Below are positions 41,659 through 50,633 of a DNA stretch of 64,000 bases, one piece after another. The stretch lies in NCBI GenBank assembly GCA_963779485.1, contig CAVZYJ010000009.1, forward strand, positions 124,001 through 188,000, in the 5' to 3' direction. The notes under the pieces were generated by a model. It made no database searches. It was not told the origin of the DNA and saw only the letters and a program-made list of their open reading frames with translations. Position numbers and translations under genes: made by a program. Every line of letters begins with the position of its first letter. Position 1 is the first letter of the stretch. Source of the stretch: CAVVJA01 sp963779485 (GTDB lineage: Bacteria; Actinomycetota; Actinomycetes; Mycobacteriales; Jatrophihabitantaceae).

Positions 41659-43464
41659 ATGAATGGTCGTCGCGTCCGGGCCGCAGCCGCATCCGGGCTG
41701 ACGCTCACCGCAATCGCCGTCATCCCGGGCATCGCCGCCGCACCTCCTGGACTCGCCACGCCGCCGACCTGCTCCTCGGGTGCGCATACCCTGTCGCACT
41801 TCGGCGACCACGTGTACCCGGAGACAGGAAACGGCGGATACACAAGCCTGCACACCGACGTCCACATGATCTATGACGCGCCGAGCAACCAGTTCCTGCC
41901 GGGCAACCACGTCGTACTGACGATGCGCGCGAGGCAATGCCTCACCGACTTCAGCCTCGACTTCGAGCGCACGAGCGTCGACCCGGTGAACGGGCCGGCC
42001 ATGAGGGTGAACTCGATCCTCGTCAACGGCCGACGAGCGGCGTACAAGTTCGTGCAGCCCACCTATCCTGGCGACCCGAATGGGCAGGACGACCCCAACC
42101 CACTCGCCCATGAGGCCTCGCAGGTCAACCCGGTCGGCGGACCTCACAAGAACCCGCTGCCACCGGCTTGCACGCCGGAAGTGACCGGCGGCGTGAACGC
42201 GCAGAACGGCGATCAGTGCCCGGCGAACAAGCTGGTGATCACACCGTCCCAGAGCATCCCGGCCGGTACCCGCTTCACGGTGACCACCTTTTACACCGGC
42301 CGACCCGGGGTGCACACCGACGGCGACGGCACGACCGAGGGCTGGTTCCGAAACGACTCCCCACCCGGCGACGGTGGCTTCGTCACGACCGAGCCGGTGG
42401 GCACCGAGGACTGGATGCCACTCAATGACCATCCGAGCGCCAAGCCGAGCTACGACTTCTACGACACGGTCAACGCCGGCCGGACGGCGATCGCGAACGG
42501 CATGCTGATTTCCACCGTGGCGAACCGGCCGGACGCACGGTTCCCCGGCGGGTCGACAACGTGGCATTGGCGCTCGCCGGCCCCGATCGCAAGCTATCTG
42601 GTCGAGAACAGCGTTGGGGCGTTCGACCTGACCTCTCGCGACGCGAGCGACGGGATCCGGTACTTCGAGGCGCAGAGCAGTTCGATCGACGCCGCGCAGA
42701 AGCAGGCGAACCTCGCGATCATGGACCAGCAGCAGGACATCACCGATTTCCAGAGGCGGTTCAACGGGCCGTTCCCGTTCACCTCCGACGGCGTCCTGGT
42801 CGGCATCCCCGCCGCCGGCTTCGAGGAAGAGATGCAAACCATGATCACGTTCCAGGGCGGCCAGATCGACTTGGACACGTTCAACCACGAGAACATGCAC
42901 CAGTGGTGGGGCGACAGCGTCACCGAGGCCAACTACAACCTGACCTTCTTCAAGGAAGGCATGGCCACGCTTGGCGAGTACCTGTTCGACGCCCGCAAGG
43001 CGGCAACCTCCGCGGGTGGCCTGGACACGCCGGCGGGCCAGGCAGCCTTCGATGCCAGCCTGGTCAACCAGTTCAACACGAACTACGCGAACAGCAAGCT
43101 CTGGAGCGCCGCGCCCTCCGACCCAACGCCGGCCACCCTGTTCTCGGACAGCTTCACCTACACCCGCCCTGGCACCGCATACATCGCGCTGCGGCAAATC
43201 CTGGGCAAGGCGAACTTCGCCAGCGCGTTACAACAGATCCAGCGCGACTACCGCTTCTCCAGCATCACCGAGAAACAGCTGGAGGCCGGGTTCCACGCGT
43301 GGATGCCAAACAAGAGCGCAGCATGCAGCGCGCGCCTGGACCAGTTCTTCACCCAGTGGTTCGACACCGCGTACCCGCACGGTGGCCGCACGAACCGGCC
43401 GCAGCTGACCGGCCCGGACCTCAACGGCCCCGGCTTCTACAACGCCGACGGCACCTGCGGCTGA
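41659..43464 (+). CDS. Secreted M1-family metallopeptidase
   Basis: 601 residues from an ATG with GAGGAGG. Signal peptide ending near GIAAA. The zinc site is HENMHQWWG with the third ligand in FFKEG, exactly HEXXH-X18-E. The exopeptidase motif appears as GFEEEMQTM in place of GAMEN. An N-terminal beta domain precedes the catalytic part, and a short C-terminal domain with QLEAGFHAWMP follows. About 600 residues is short for the M1 family, as usual for secreted actinobacterial members. It should remove N-terminal residues from extracellular peptides. The gene is preceded by a strong terminator and followed, 19 bases later, by a GH13 gene. Confidence 0.9.
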   Translation: MNGRRVRAAAASGLTLTAIAVIPGIAAAPPGLATPPTCSSGAHTLSHFGDHVYPETGNGGYTSLHTDVHMIYDAPSNQFLPGNHVVLTMRARQCLTDFSLDFERTSVDPVNGPAMRVNSILVNGRRAAYKFVQPTYPGDPNGQDDPNPLAHEASQVNPVGGPHKNPLPPACTPEVTGGVNAQNGDQCPANKLVITPSQSIPAGTRFTVTTFYTGRPGVHTDGDGTTEGWFRNDSPPGDGGFVTTEPVGTEDWMPLNDHPSAKPSYDFYDTVNAGRTAIANGMLISTVANRPDARFPGGSTTWHWRSPAPIASYLVENSVGAFDLTSRDASDGIRYFEAQSSSIDAAQKQANLAIMDQQQDITDFQRRFNGPFPFTSDGVLVGIPAAGFEEEMQTMITFQGGQIDLDTFNHENMHQWWGDSVTEANYNLTFFKEGMATLGEYLFDARKAATSAGGLDTPAGQAAFDASLVNQFNTNYANSKLWSAAPSDPTPATLFSDSFTYTRPGTAYIALRQILGKANFASALQQIQRDYRFSSITEKQLEAGFHAWMPNKSAACSARLDQFFTQWFDTAYPHGGRTNRPQLTGPDLNGPGFYNADGTCG

Positions 43465-43483
43465 AATCCAGCACGTCCATCCA

Positions 43484-45103
43484 GTGGCCGGCGCGGAGTG
43501 GTGGCGGCACGCCACGATCTATCAGATCTACCCGTTGAGCTTCGCCGACGCAAACGACGACGGCTACGGCGACTTGCCCGGCATCATCGACCGTCTCGGT
43601 CATCTGGCCGGCGAGCCGCAATCCCTCGGCGTCGACGCCATCTGGCTGTCGCCGATCTACCGCTCCCCGATGGTCGACTTCGGTTACGACGTCGTCGATC
43701 ACTGCGCGGTAGACGCCCGGTTCGGCTCGCTCGACGACGCTGACGCGTTGATCCGCACGGCCCACCGACTGGGTCTGCGCGTCCTCCTCGACTATGTGCC
43801 CAACCACACCTCGGATGAACACAAGTGGTTCCAACGCTCGCGCCGGTCACGCGCTGACCCGTTCCGGGACTGGTATGTGTGGGCTGACCCGGCGCCGGAC
43901 GGCGGCCCGCCCAATAACTGGCTCTCGGCCTTCGAACGGGTCGGCCGGGCGTGGACGTTCGACTCGGCGACGGGTCAGTACTACTTGCACTCCTACACCG
44001 CGCAGCAACCGGATCTGAACTGGCGCAACCCCGAGGTTCGCCATGCCATGCATGACGTTCTTCGGTTCTGGCTCGACCGAGATGTTGACGGATTTCGGGT
44101 GGACGCCCCGCATCGCCTTGGTAAGGATGCGCTGCTGCGGGACAACCCGCCCGACGTCGTCGACCTACGGGTGGCGACGCAGGTCGATGACCGCCGGCAT
44201 CGCAACCTGGACGACCCATTCGTTCACGACGTCCTTCGCGGACTGCGAGCCGTGACCGACAGCTACCCCGATACGGTGCTTGTCGGCGAGGTCGGGATCC
44301 ACCACCGGGCCCGGCGGCTGCGCTATTACGGATCCGGAGACGAACTGCAGCTGGCGTTCGACTTCGGCTTCTGGGCGAATCCGTGGGATGCAGAGGCGTT
44401 CCGTGCTAACGGGCTCGAGCAGGCCACCCGGACCGTCGGATGGCCGACGCATGCCCTGTCGAACCACGACATTTCCCGTCACGCCAGCCGGTATGCCCTC
44501 CACACGCGAGTCGGCATCGACACCATGGCCCGAGCGCGCGTGGCCGCCGTGCTACTCACGACGCTGCCGGGCACCACCTTCCTTTACTACGGCGAGGAGA
44601 TCGGGATGACCGACGTCGCCGTGCCACCATTGCTGGCAACCGACCCCAATGGCCGGGACCCAGCGCGAACACCGATGCAGTGGAATATGACCGCTGCATC
44701 AGCCGGATTCTCCAACGTCCGTCCGTGGCTCCCGACTCCCACCCACGGAGTCGATGCTGCCGGCCAGCGCGCTGATCCTGACTCCCTGCTGAATCTCTAC
44801 CGACGGTTGCTCCAGTTGCGCCACGCACACCCGGGCCTGCGCTCAGACCGTTACGAGGATGTCGAAGCCGGCCCGGACGTCTATGCGTACCAGCGCGGTG
44901 ACGGCAACCGCACGCTCATGGTTCTGCTCAACTTTGCCGACGGGCATCGGTCCGTCGCCGTCGCCCGCGATCGAACGCGGGAGGGCGCCCGATTGACCTT
45001 GAGTACCCACGGCCGCGAGGCGGGGATGGTTGTCGATCCGCGTGACCTGTTGCTCGGACCGAATGAAGCAATGATCATCGAGCTCGACTCGAAGCAGGCC
45101 TGA
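43484..45103 (+). CDS. GH13 alpha-glucosidase / oligo-1,6-glucosidase-like enzyme
   Basis: 539 residues from a GTG, with no signal peptide. Family 13 regions: YQIYPLSFADANDDGYGD, DYVPNHTSDEH (region I), GFRVDAPH (region II, nucleophile D207), VGEVG (region III, acid/base E269), ALSNHDISRHA (region IV, D329). GYGDLPGIIDRL and PMQWN are typical of the alpha-glucosidase subgroup with a C-terminal beta domain (VLLNFADGHRSV). It would cleave alpha-linked disaccharides or oligosaccharides in the cytoplasm. It starts 19 bases after the peptidase gene and may be co-transcribed; no sugar transporter or LacI regulator is nearby. Confidence 0.92.
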   Translation: MAGAEWWRHATIYQIYPLSFADANDDGYGDLPGIIDRLGHLAGEPQSLGVDAIWLSPIYRSPMVDFGYDVVDHCAVDARFGSLDDADALIRTAHRLGLRVLLDYVPNHTSDEHKWFQRSRRSRADPFRDWYVWADPAPDGGPPNNWLSAFERVGRAWTFDSATGQYYLHSYTAQQPDLNWRNPEVRHAMHDVLRFWLDRDVDGFRVDAPHRLGKDALLRDNPPDVVDLRVATQVDDRRHRNLDDPFVHDVLRGLRAVTDSYPDTVLVGEVGIHHRARRLRYYGSGDELQLAFDFGFWANPWDAEAFRANGLEQATRTVGWPTHALSNHDISRHASRYALHTRVGIDTMARARVAAVLLTTLPGTTFLYYGEEIGMTDVAVPPLLATDPNGRDPARTPMQWNMTAASAGFSNVRPWLPTPTHGVDAAGQRADPDSLLNLYRRLLQLRHAHPGLRSDRYEDVEAGPDVYAYQRGDGNRTLMVLLNFADGHRSVAVARDRTREGARLTLSTHGREAGMVVDPRDLLLGPNEAMIIELDSKQA

Positions 45104-45143
45104 TCCCCGCTCGGCCGGGTGATGCATTAGTCAACGAAATCGA

Positions 45144-45980
45144 CTACCGCGATCGCCCGGTTTGCTCTGGTGGTCGTTGGCCGTTGAGGCGTGCGACGTA
45201 GCGGTCGGCGGAGCGGCGGACGGCGGCGGCTCCGTCCTCGACCACGACTCGTCCCCACCAGCCGCCGTAGACGCGGTCGAAGCTGAATCGTTCGACTCGG
45301 CGGGCGATGTCGAGGACGGTGGCCTGATCGAGCGGAATGAGGTTGGGAAAGCTCCACATGAAACTGACCCAGTCGCGATCTTGCACCACGGTGATGGTGT
45401 CTCCGGTGAGCAGCGCGCCACGCTGCTGGCAGCCAGCCGGCCAGTGCAGCACGGCCGCGCCGTCGAAGTGCCCGCCGATGCGGGCCAGCGTGAGGCCTGG
45501 CACCGGTTCGATGTCGTCATCGAACAGCTCGATCCGAGGGGACGCTCGCTGGATCCAGTGTTGATCGGCGCGGGGCATAAAGATGCGCGCGTCAAACGCG
45601 TCGGCAAACTCGACATTGGCAGCGTAGAAATGTGGGTGGGACAGGCAGATTGCGGCGATTCCGCCGAGCTCGGCAATCTGTTTACGGGCCTGCTCGTCAA
45701 GCAGCGAGATGCAGTCCCACAGCACGTTGCCGTGCGGGGTGCGCACCAGCAACGCTCGTTGGCCGATCGCGAAGGACGGCTCGACGCCGATGCCGACCAG
45801 GTCGGCCTCCTCGTTCCGCAGGACCACGCTGTGGTCCTCGGCGATCTCGGCCATGGTCGTCCACTGTTGGCCGGCCCAGCCGACGTATTGGCGTTCGTCC
45901 GCACAGATTGGGCAGCCGCGCGGATATCGGTCGGTGTCTGGGTATTGCACGCCGCAGGTAACGCAGATCCACGCCGGCAT
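45144..45980 (-). CDS. MBL-fold protein with N-terminal zinc ribbon and degenerate metal site
   Basis: 278 residues. It opens with a rubredoxin-like ribbon, CVTCG ... CPIC (residues 6-25), joined to a metallo-beta-lactamase domain. The expected HxHxDH motif reads HPHFYAAN, so the Asp and His of the second metal are missing. GGHFDG and LLTGDT still mark the later motifs. It may bind one metal, or act through the ribbon, rather than hydrolyse. Convergent with the GH13 gene across a 40-base gap. A hairpin lies just upstream of its start, at 46028-46050. Confidence 0.85.
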   Translation of the reverse strand: MPAWICVTCGVQYPDTDRYPRGCPICADERQYVGWAGQQWTTMAEIAEDHSVVLRNEEADLVGIGVEPSFAIGQRALLVRTPHGNVLWDCISLLDEQARKQIAELGGIAAICLSHPHFYAANVEFADAFDARIFMPRADQHWIQRASPRIELFDDDIEPVPGLTLARIGGHFDGAAVLHWPAGCQQRGALLTGDTITVVQDRDWVSFMWSFPNLIPLDQATVLDIARRVERFSFDRVYGGWWGRVVVEDGAAAVRRSADRYVARLNGQRPPEQTGRSR

Positions 45981-46027
45981 CAGGGTGTCCTCTCAAGTGG
46001 TGACATCACGACGACGACAAACCGGGG

Positions 46028-46050
46028 CCCGGACACCGGCGCGGTCCGGG
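46028..46050 (-). terminator. Hairpin after the zincin gene
   Basis: CCCGGAC (46028-46034) and GTCCGGG (46044-46050), a perfect 7-bp stem with a 9-base loop, 21 bases past the stop codon at 46071. It would separate the zincin gene from the MBL-protein gene. Confidence 0.5.
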
Positions 46051-46070
46051 ACCAGTGCGGGTTCGAGGCA

Positions 46071-46412
46071 TCACCATCCGAGTTCATGGAGTCTGGCGTC
46101 ATCGATGCCGAGGTGGTGGCCGACCTCGTGGACAACGGTCCGACGTACCTGTTCGACAACCTCGACGTCGGTGCGGCAGATGGCGCAGATGGCTCGGCGA
46201 TAGATGGTGATCCGGTCGGGCAGCACACCGGCATAGTGCGTCGTGCGGCTGGTCAAGGGGACCCCACGGTAGAGCCCGAGCAAGCCCGGTGGGCCGTCCT
46301 CGTGTTCGACGGTGACGGCGACGTTGCGCATCATCCGGCCGATATCCGAGGGCAGGCCGTCGAGCGCCTCACCGACCATGGCTTCGAAACGCTCGCGCTC
46401 GACGTCGACCAT
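46071..46412 (-). CDS. Metallopeptidase-like protein of the DUF1025 / zincin_1 family
   Basis: 113 residues. The pattern is RERFEAMVGEALDGLP, LLGLYRGVPLTSRT, LPDRITIYRRAICAICRT, and the gluzincin motif VVHEVGHHLGIDD (HEXXH-x2-GIDD). This family of minimal zincins is widespread in actinomycetes. Protease activity has been proposed from structure, but the substrate is unknown. No clear ribosome site precedes the ATG. It follows the VOC gene by 87 bases on the same strand. Confidence 0.92.
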   Translation of the reverse strand: MVDVERERFEAMVGEALDGLPSDIGRMMRNVAVTVEHEDGPPGLLGLYRGVPLTSRTTHYAGVLPDRITIYRRAICAICRTDVEVVEQVRRTVVHEVGHHLGIDDARLHELGW

Positions 46413-46499
46413 GAGGTCATTGTCCGGCCGCCGGCGCCGGCCGCGGCACGTGCGACTGACCGTGCCCGGTGAGCATCCGTCCGGGCCAACGTCGATCTC

Positions 46500-46916
46500 C
46501 TACGAATGCATCGAGGGTACGTAGGAAAGCCCGATGATCGCGCCCTCGCTTGACTGAAGCCTAGCGACGGTCTGTCCCCAAGGCTCGGTACGCGCCTCAT
46601 GGAGCAACGCGAAGCCCTTGTCCTTCAACTCGTCCGCGGCGACTTGGACGGTGGCAGCGTCCGCAACCTCGAACTCGATGCTGGCCTGCGGAACCGGTCG
46701 ATCAACTGGCCAGTCAGGGGTGCCGAAACACGCCTCCGCAGCCTGAGTCAGGGGCCAGATACCGAAGTGCTTGCTACCGCCGATGTCTTCACTATGCAGA
46801 TAGTCTTCATCCTCCGACGCGGTGAGCGGTAGCCCGAGCGCGTCCACGTACAGCTCTCGGCTGATGCTCGGATCAGGGGTGATCACCGCGATGCTCGCGA
46901 TGAACTGCACATCCAT
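46500..46916 (-). CDS. VOC family protein
   Basis: 138 residues: one glyoxalase/bleomycin-resistance-like domain with ASIAVITPDPSISRELYVDALGLPL, ASIEFEVADAATVQVAADELK and ARLQSSEGAIIGLSYVP. It dimerises by strand pairing in the family. The metal-binding glutamate at the end of the last strand is replaced by hydrophobic residues (IIGLSY), so it may be a binding protein rather than a metalloenzyme. Divergent from the PadR operon. Confidence 0.87.
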   Translation of the reverse strand: MDVQFIASIAVITPDPSISRELYVDALGLPLTASEDEDYLHSEDIGGSKHFGIWPLTQAAEACFGTPDWPVDRPVPQASIEFEVADAATVQVAADELKDKGFALLHEARTEPWGQTVARLQSSEGAIIGLSYVPSMHS

Positions 46917-47054
46917 GACGTCACCTTCCTTGCGGGATTTGATTCGACTGCCCAGCCATCGTCACATCCGGCTCCGACAGCGCCGCGGTCCAGCTCGGCA
47001 GCAGTCTTCGCCCGGGGATGTTCGCAGGCTTACCTGTCCCTACTAGCGCGACGT

Positions 47055-47069
47055 ATACACTCAGTGTAT
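47055..47069 (+). promoter_or_regulatory. PadR operator
   Basis: ATACACT-C-AGTGTAT is a perfect 15-base palindrome with 7-base arms, 10 bases upstream of the PadR start. It overlaps TATACA (47054-47059), a possible -10, so bound PadR protein would block transcription of the operon. Confidence 0.65.
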
Positions 47070-47079
47070 TGTCCCGCTC

Positions 47080-47604
47080 ATGACGGTTCCGTACGCGTTG
47101 TTGGGCCTGCTGGAGCGCGAGCCAAGCCATGGCTACGACCTCAAACGGGATTACGACACCTACTTCGGTCGCGGTAAGCCGCTTCCCTTCGGCCAGGTGT
47201 ACGCCACGCTTGCCCGACTGGCGCGGGACGGCAAGGTGATTGCTGGTGAAGCGGAGCCCGGAGCCGGTCCGGATCGCAAGCGGTACGTGATCACCGAGCA
47301 GGGGGCCACCGAGGTCGAGACGTGGCTGGCCGAACCGGTCGAGCCCGAGCCGCACCTGCAGACGCTGCTGTTTGTCAAGGTGGTGCTCGCGTTGATGCTC
47401 GGCCGGGATGCCGAGATGTACCTCGATACACAGCGGGCGGCGCACTTGCAGCGGATGCGGGAGTTGACCGAGGTCAGGCGCGCAGGTGGGGTGGTTGACT
47501 CGCTGCTCGCCGACCATGGCCTGTTCCACCTGGAGGCGGACCTGCGCTGGATCGAGCTGACTGTCGCCCGACTGGCCACCCTGGCCAGGGAGGTCCGGCC
47601 ATGA
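47080..47604 (+). CDS. PadR-family repressor
   Basis: 174 residues: YALLGLLEREPSHGYDLKRDYDTYFG, GQVYATLARLARDGKVI, KRYVITEQGATEVETWL for the winged helix (1-85), then a helical dimerisation domain (PEPHLQTLLFVKVVLALML to the end) of the long PadR type. It overlaps the ABC ATPase gene by 4 bases (ATGA). A perfect palindrome lies at its promoter. It resembles LadR/LmrR-type regulators of multidrug ABC exporters, so it probably senses the exported compound. Confidence 0.93.
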   Translation: MTVPYALLGLLEREPSHGYDLKRDYDTYFGRGKPLPFGQVYATLARLARDGKVIAGEAEPGAGPDRKRYVITEQGATEVETWLAEPVEPEPHLQTLLFVKVVLALMLGRDAEMYLDTQRAAHLQRMRELTEVRRAGGVVDSLLADHGLFHLEADLRWIELTVARLATLAREVRP

Positions 47605-48287
47605 GTCCACTGGTCGAGGCTCGCGACGTGCACGTGTCGTTCGGGCCGACTCCGGCGCTACGCGGGGCGAGTCTCGCCGTGGCGGCGGGAGAGATCCTTG
47701 CCGTGATGGGTCCGAGTGGCTCGGGCAAGTCGACGTTGCTGCATTGCTTGGCCGGAATCCTCGTGCCGGACGCCGGCGAGGTGCACTTTTCCGGGCGGCG
47801 GATCGATGTGCTCGGCGAGGCCGACCGTAGTGCGCTGCGCCGCGATCGGTTCGGGTTCGTGTTCCAGTTCGGCCAGCTGGTCCCCGAGCTAACGGCTGCG
47901 GAGAATGTTGCGCTGCCGCTGCTGCTTGGTGGCGCGCGGCGTACGGCGGCGCTTGCGCAGGCGCGAGCGTGGTTCGAGCAACTGGGTTTGGACGGCTTGG
48001 AGGATCGCCGATCGGGTGAGCTGTCCGGCGGGGAGCAGCAGCGGATCGCGCTGGCCCGTGGGCTGGTCGGACAGCCGGAGGTGCTGTTCGCCGACGAGCC
48101 CACCGGCTCGCTCGATTCGCTGACCGGCGAGCGCGTGATGGATTTGTTGACAGCGACCGCTCGCGAACACGGCATCACCGTCGTGCTGGTGACCCATGAG
48201 CCGCGGGTGGCGGCGTACGCCGACCGTGAAGTGATCGTCCGGGACGGCAAGATCACCTCGCCGGCGCCTCTGATCGGCGCTCGGTGA
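47601..48287 (+). CDS. ABC transporter ATP-binding protein (MacB/LolD type)
   Basis: 228 residues: Walker A GPSGSGKST, Q-loop FVFQFGQLVPELTAAENVALP, signature LSGGEQQRIALARGL, Walker B VLFADEPTGSLD, H-loop VVLVTHEPRVAAYADR. This is the type that powers FtsX-like permeases for export or extraction of peptides, antibiotics or lipoproteins. Coupled at both ends: ATGA with padR-like upstream and GTGA with the permease downstream. Confidence 0.95.
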   Translation: MSPLVEARDVHVSFGPTPALRGASLAVAAGEILAVMGPSGSGKSTLLHCLAGILVPDAGEVHFSGRRIDVLGEADRSALRRDRFGFVFQFGQLVPELTAAENVALPLLLGGARRTAALAQARAWFEQLGLDGLEDRRSGELSGGEQQRIALARGLVGQPEVLFADEPTGSLDSLTGERVMDLLTATAREHGITVVLVTHEPRVAAYADREVIVRDGKITSPAPLIGAR

Positions 48288-50515
48288 TTCGTTTCGGGCT
48301 GCGGCTGACCCTGTGCGGCGGACGGGAGGCCGTAACCCGGCTGGTCCTCATCGCCACGGCGGTGGCGATCGGTGTCGGCCTGCTCCTGTGCACATTGGCC
48401 GGTATCAACGCGGTCAACACGCAGAACGCGCGGTATGCCTGGCTGGCGACCGGCGCGGGCGCGACGGGTGCCGGACACTCGAGCGCAGACCCGGCCTGGT
48501 GGCAGCTGTCCGCGGACTTGTTCGATGGCAAGCTGATCGGCCGGGTGGACGTAGCCGCCACCGGCCCGGACTCCCCGGTGCCGCCGGGTATTCCGGTGCT
48601 GCCCGGTCCGGGGCAGTTCTACGCGTCGCCGGCGATGGGCAAACTGCTCGCCAGCACACCTCCGGACGAGCTCGGCGCCCGTTATCCCGGGAAACGGATC
48701 GGCACGATCGGCGACGCCGCCCTGCCAGCGCCGAACTCGCTGATCGTCATCGTCGGCCACTCCCCCGACGAGCTTGCTCACGTGACCGGTGCCCGGCTGG
48801 TCACCAGCATCAGCACGACCCCGCCAAGTGGCTGCAATGGAGAAGATTGCGCCGTCGGCGTCGGCATCAACGCCCGTGGCATCGACCTCTTACTGTCGGT
48901 GGTCACGGCGGCGCTGCTCTTCCCGCTGATGATCTTCATCGCCACGGCGACCCGCCTGTCTGCCGCCCGGCGCGAGCAGCGGTTCGCTGCCATGCGCCTG
49001 GTCGGCGCTACGCCGCGGCAGGTTACGGTGATCTCTACCGTCGAGTCGACGGTTGCCGCGGTGATCGGTGTGGCCGGCGGGTTCGCCCTTTTCTTTCTGC
49101 TACGCCCGCTGCTGGCCCCGATTCCATTCACTGGTGTGCCGTTCTTCGTCGGCGATCTGTCTCTCAACTTGCTCGACGTGCTGCTCGTTCTGCTCGGCGT
49201 CCCGCTCGGCGCTGCGGTAGCGGCGCGACTCGCGCTGCGCCGGGTAACCATTTCCCCGCTCGGGGTGACCCGCCGGGTCACCCCGACGCCACCCAGCGCG
49301 TGGCGGGTCGTGCCGTTGCTGGTCGGGCTCAGTGAGCTGGGGTACTTCGTTGTGGCCGGACGCCCGGCGTCCACGGGCGGCCAGATCCTTGCGTATCTAC
49401 CGGGCATTCTCCTGACGATGGCCGGTGTGGTGATCGCCGGGCCGTGGCTGACCATGGTCGGCTCACGGGTACTCGCCCGGCGGGCCCGTCGCCCCGCGGC
49501 ACTGATCGCGGCTCGCCGCCTGTCGGACAACCCGCAGACGGGCTTTCGCGCGATCAGCGGGCTGGTGCTCGCCCTGTTCGTCACGACCGTCGCCATCGGA
49601 GTGATCACCACGATCAACGCCTATGACGGTGGTGCCCGCACCACCGCCGCCGACCGGGCAACCCTGATCAACGACCTCTTCCGATTCAACCCGTCCGGTC
49701 GGCCGTCGACCTCCCTCCCGTCGGTCCCGTCGACCTTGCTAGGCGCGCTGCGGGCGACGCCCGGCGTAACCGCAGTACTCCTCGTCCACGAACAGCCCGA
49801 CACCGGCCAGGATTTCCCCCCGGGCGTGGTGAGCTGCGCAGAGCTGGTTCGGGCGCCGGCGCTGGGCCGCTGCGCTCCAGGTGCGCAGACCGTGACCATC
49901 GACCCGGAAAGCGCCGGCACGAAGTTCCAGCCCCGTGCGTGGCGCGCCGCCGACATCCGGGCGGATGAGCTGGCCGGGCTGCCGGTCCAGACCGTTGTCG
50001 TCGCCACCAACGGCTCGCGGGGGGCGATCGAGCGCGCCCGCACCCTTCTCGAGCTCGCCTACCCGCAGACCGACGCGCCTATTACCGTGACCGAGCAGCG
50101 GACCCTGAACGGCAAGCAGACCGCTGCATACCAGCAGCTCGCCAACGTCGTCATCATCGCCAGCCTGCCCATTGCCGGTGTCACGCTCGCGGTCAGCGTG
50201 GTGGCCGGCCTCAATGAGCGCAAGCGGCCATTCAGCTTGCTGCGGCTGACCGGTGCGCCGCTGCGCGTCCTGCAACGGGTCGTCTTGATCGAGAGCGCGG
50301 TGCCGCTAGTCGCCGCCGCGGCGGTCTCCATCGGGACGGGTTTCCTGGCGGCATACCTGTTCCTGCGCTCGCAGCTCTCGGAGACGCTGCAGCCGCCGGG
50401 CCCGGCGTACTACACCGTCGTGGCAGCCGGTCTTCTGGCGTCGCTCGCGATCATCGCCTCGACCCTGCCTGTGCTACGCCGGGTCACCGGTCCTGAGACA
50501 GCACGCAACGAATAG
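48284..50515 (+). CDS. FtsX-like ABC transporter permease
   Basis: 743 residues from a GTG. One N-terminal helix, a large extracytoplasmic domain, three helices (about 200-345, with SAARREQRFAAMRLVGATPRQV, the FtsX coupling region), two further helices with TPTPPSAWRVV between, a second extracytoplasmic domain and a second FtsX unit (ERKRPFSLLRLTGAPLRVLQRVVLIE). So it is the duplicated, ten-helix form found in actinomycetes. Together with the ATPase it should export or extract a hydrophobic or peptide substrate. A 13-bp hairpin terminates the operon two bases after the stop. Confidence 0.92.
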   Translation: MIRFGLRLTLCGGREAVTRLVLIATAVAIGVGLLLCTLAGINAVNTQNARYAWLATGAGATGAGHSSADPAWWQLSADLFDGKLIGRVDVAATGPDSPVPPGIPVLPGPGQFYASPAMGKLLASTPPDELGARYPGKRIGTIGDAALPAPNSLIVIVGHSPDELAHVTGARLVTSISTTPPSGCNGEDCAVGVGINARGIDLLLSVVTAALLFPLMIFIATATRLSAARREQRFAAMRLVGATPRQVTVISTVESTVAAVIGVAGGFALFFLLRPLLAPIPFTGVPFFVGDLSLNLLDVLLVLLGVPLGAAVAARLALRRVTISPLGVTRRVTPTPPSAWRVVPLLVGLSELGYFVVAGRPASTGGQILAYLPGILLTMAGVVIAGPWLTMVGSRVLARRARRPAALIAARRLSDNPQTGFRAISGLVLALFVTTVAIGVITTINAYDGGARTTAADRATLINDLFRFNPSGRPSTSLPSVPSTLLGALRATPGVTAVLLVHEQPDTGQDFPPGVVSCAELVRAPALGRCAPGAQTVTIDPESAGTKFQPRAWRAADIRADELAGLPVQTVVVATNGSRGAIERARTLLELAYPQTDAPITVTEQRTLNGKQTAAYQQLANVVIIASLPIAGVTLAVSVVAGLNERKRPFSLLRLTGAPLRVLQRVVLIESAVPLVAAAAVSIGTGFLAAYLFLRSQLSETLQPPGPAYYTVVAAGLLASLAIIASTLPVLRRVTGPETARNE

Positions 50516-50516
50516 C

Positions 50517-50549
50517 GGCACGGGCAGCCGAAATCTGGTTGCCCGTGCC
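50517..50549 (+). terminator. Hairpin terminator of the PadR-ABC operon
   Basis: GGCACGGGCAGCC (50517-50529) pairs with GGTTGCCCGTGCC (50537-50549): 13 bp with one G-T wobble and a 7-base loop, starting right after the TAG at 50515. It may also act on the opposing BBE gene. Confidence 0.8.
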
Positions 50550-50633
50550 CGGTCGAACCCGAAAGTCACATCCGGAAGGATGACTGCCGCTTCCGCTAGG
50601 GAGCGTGGCGCACCCGGTCGCAGGGTGATCGGA

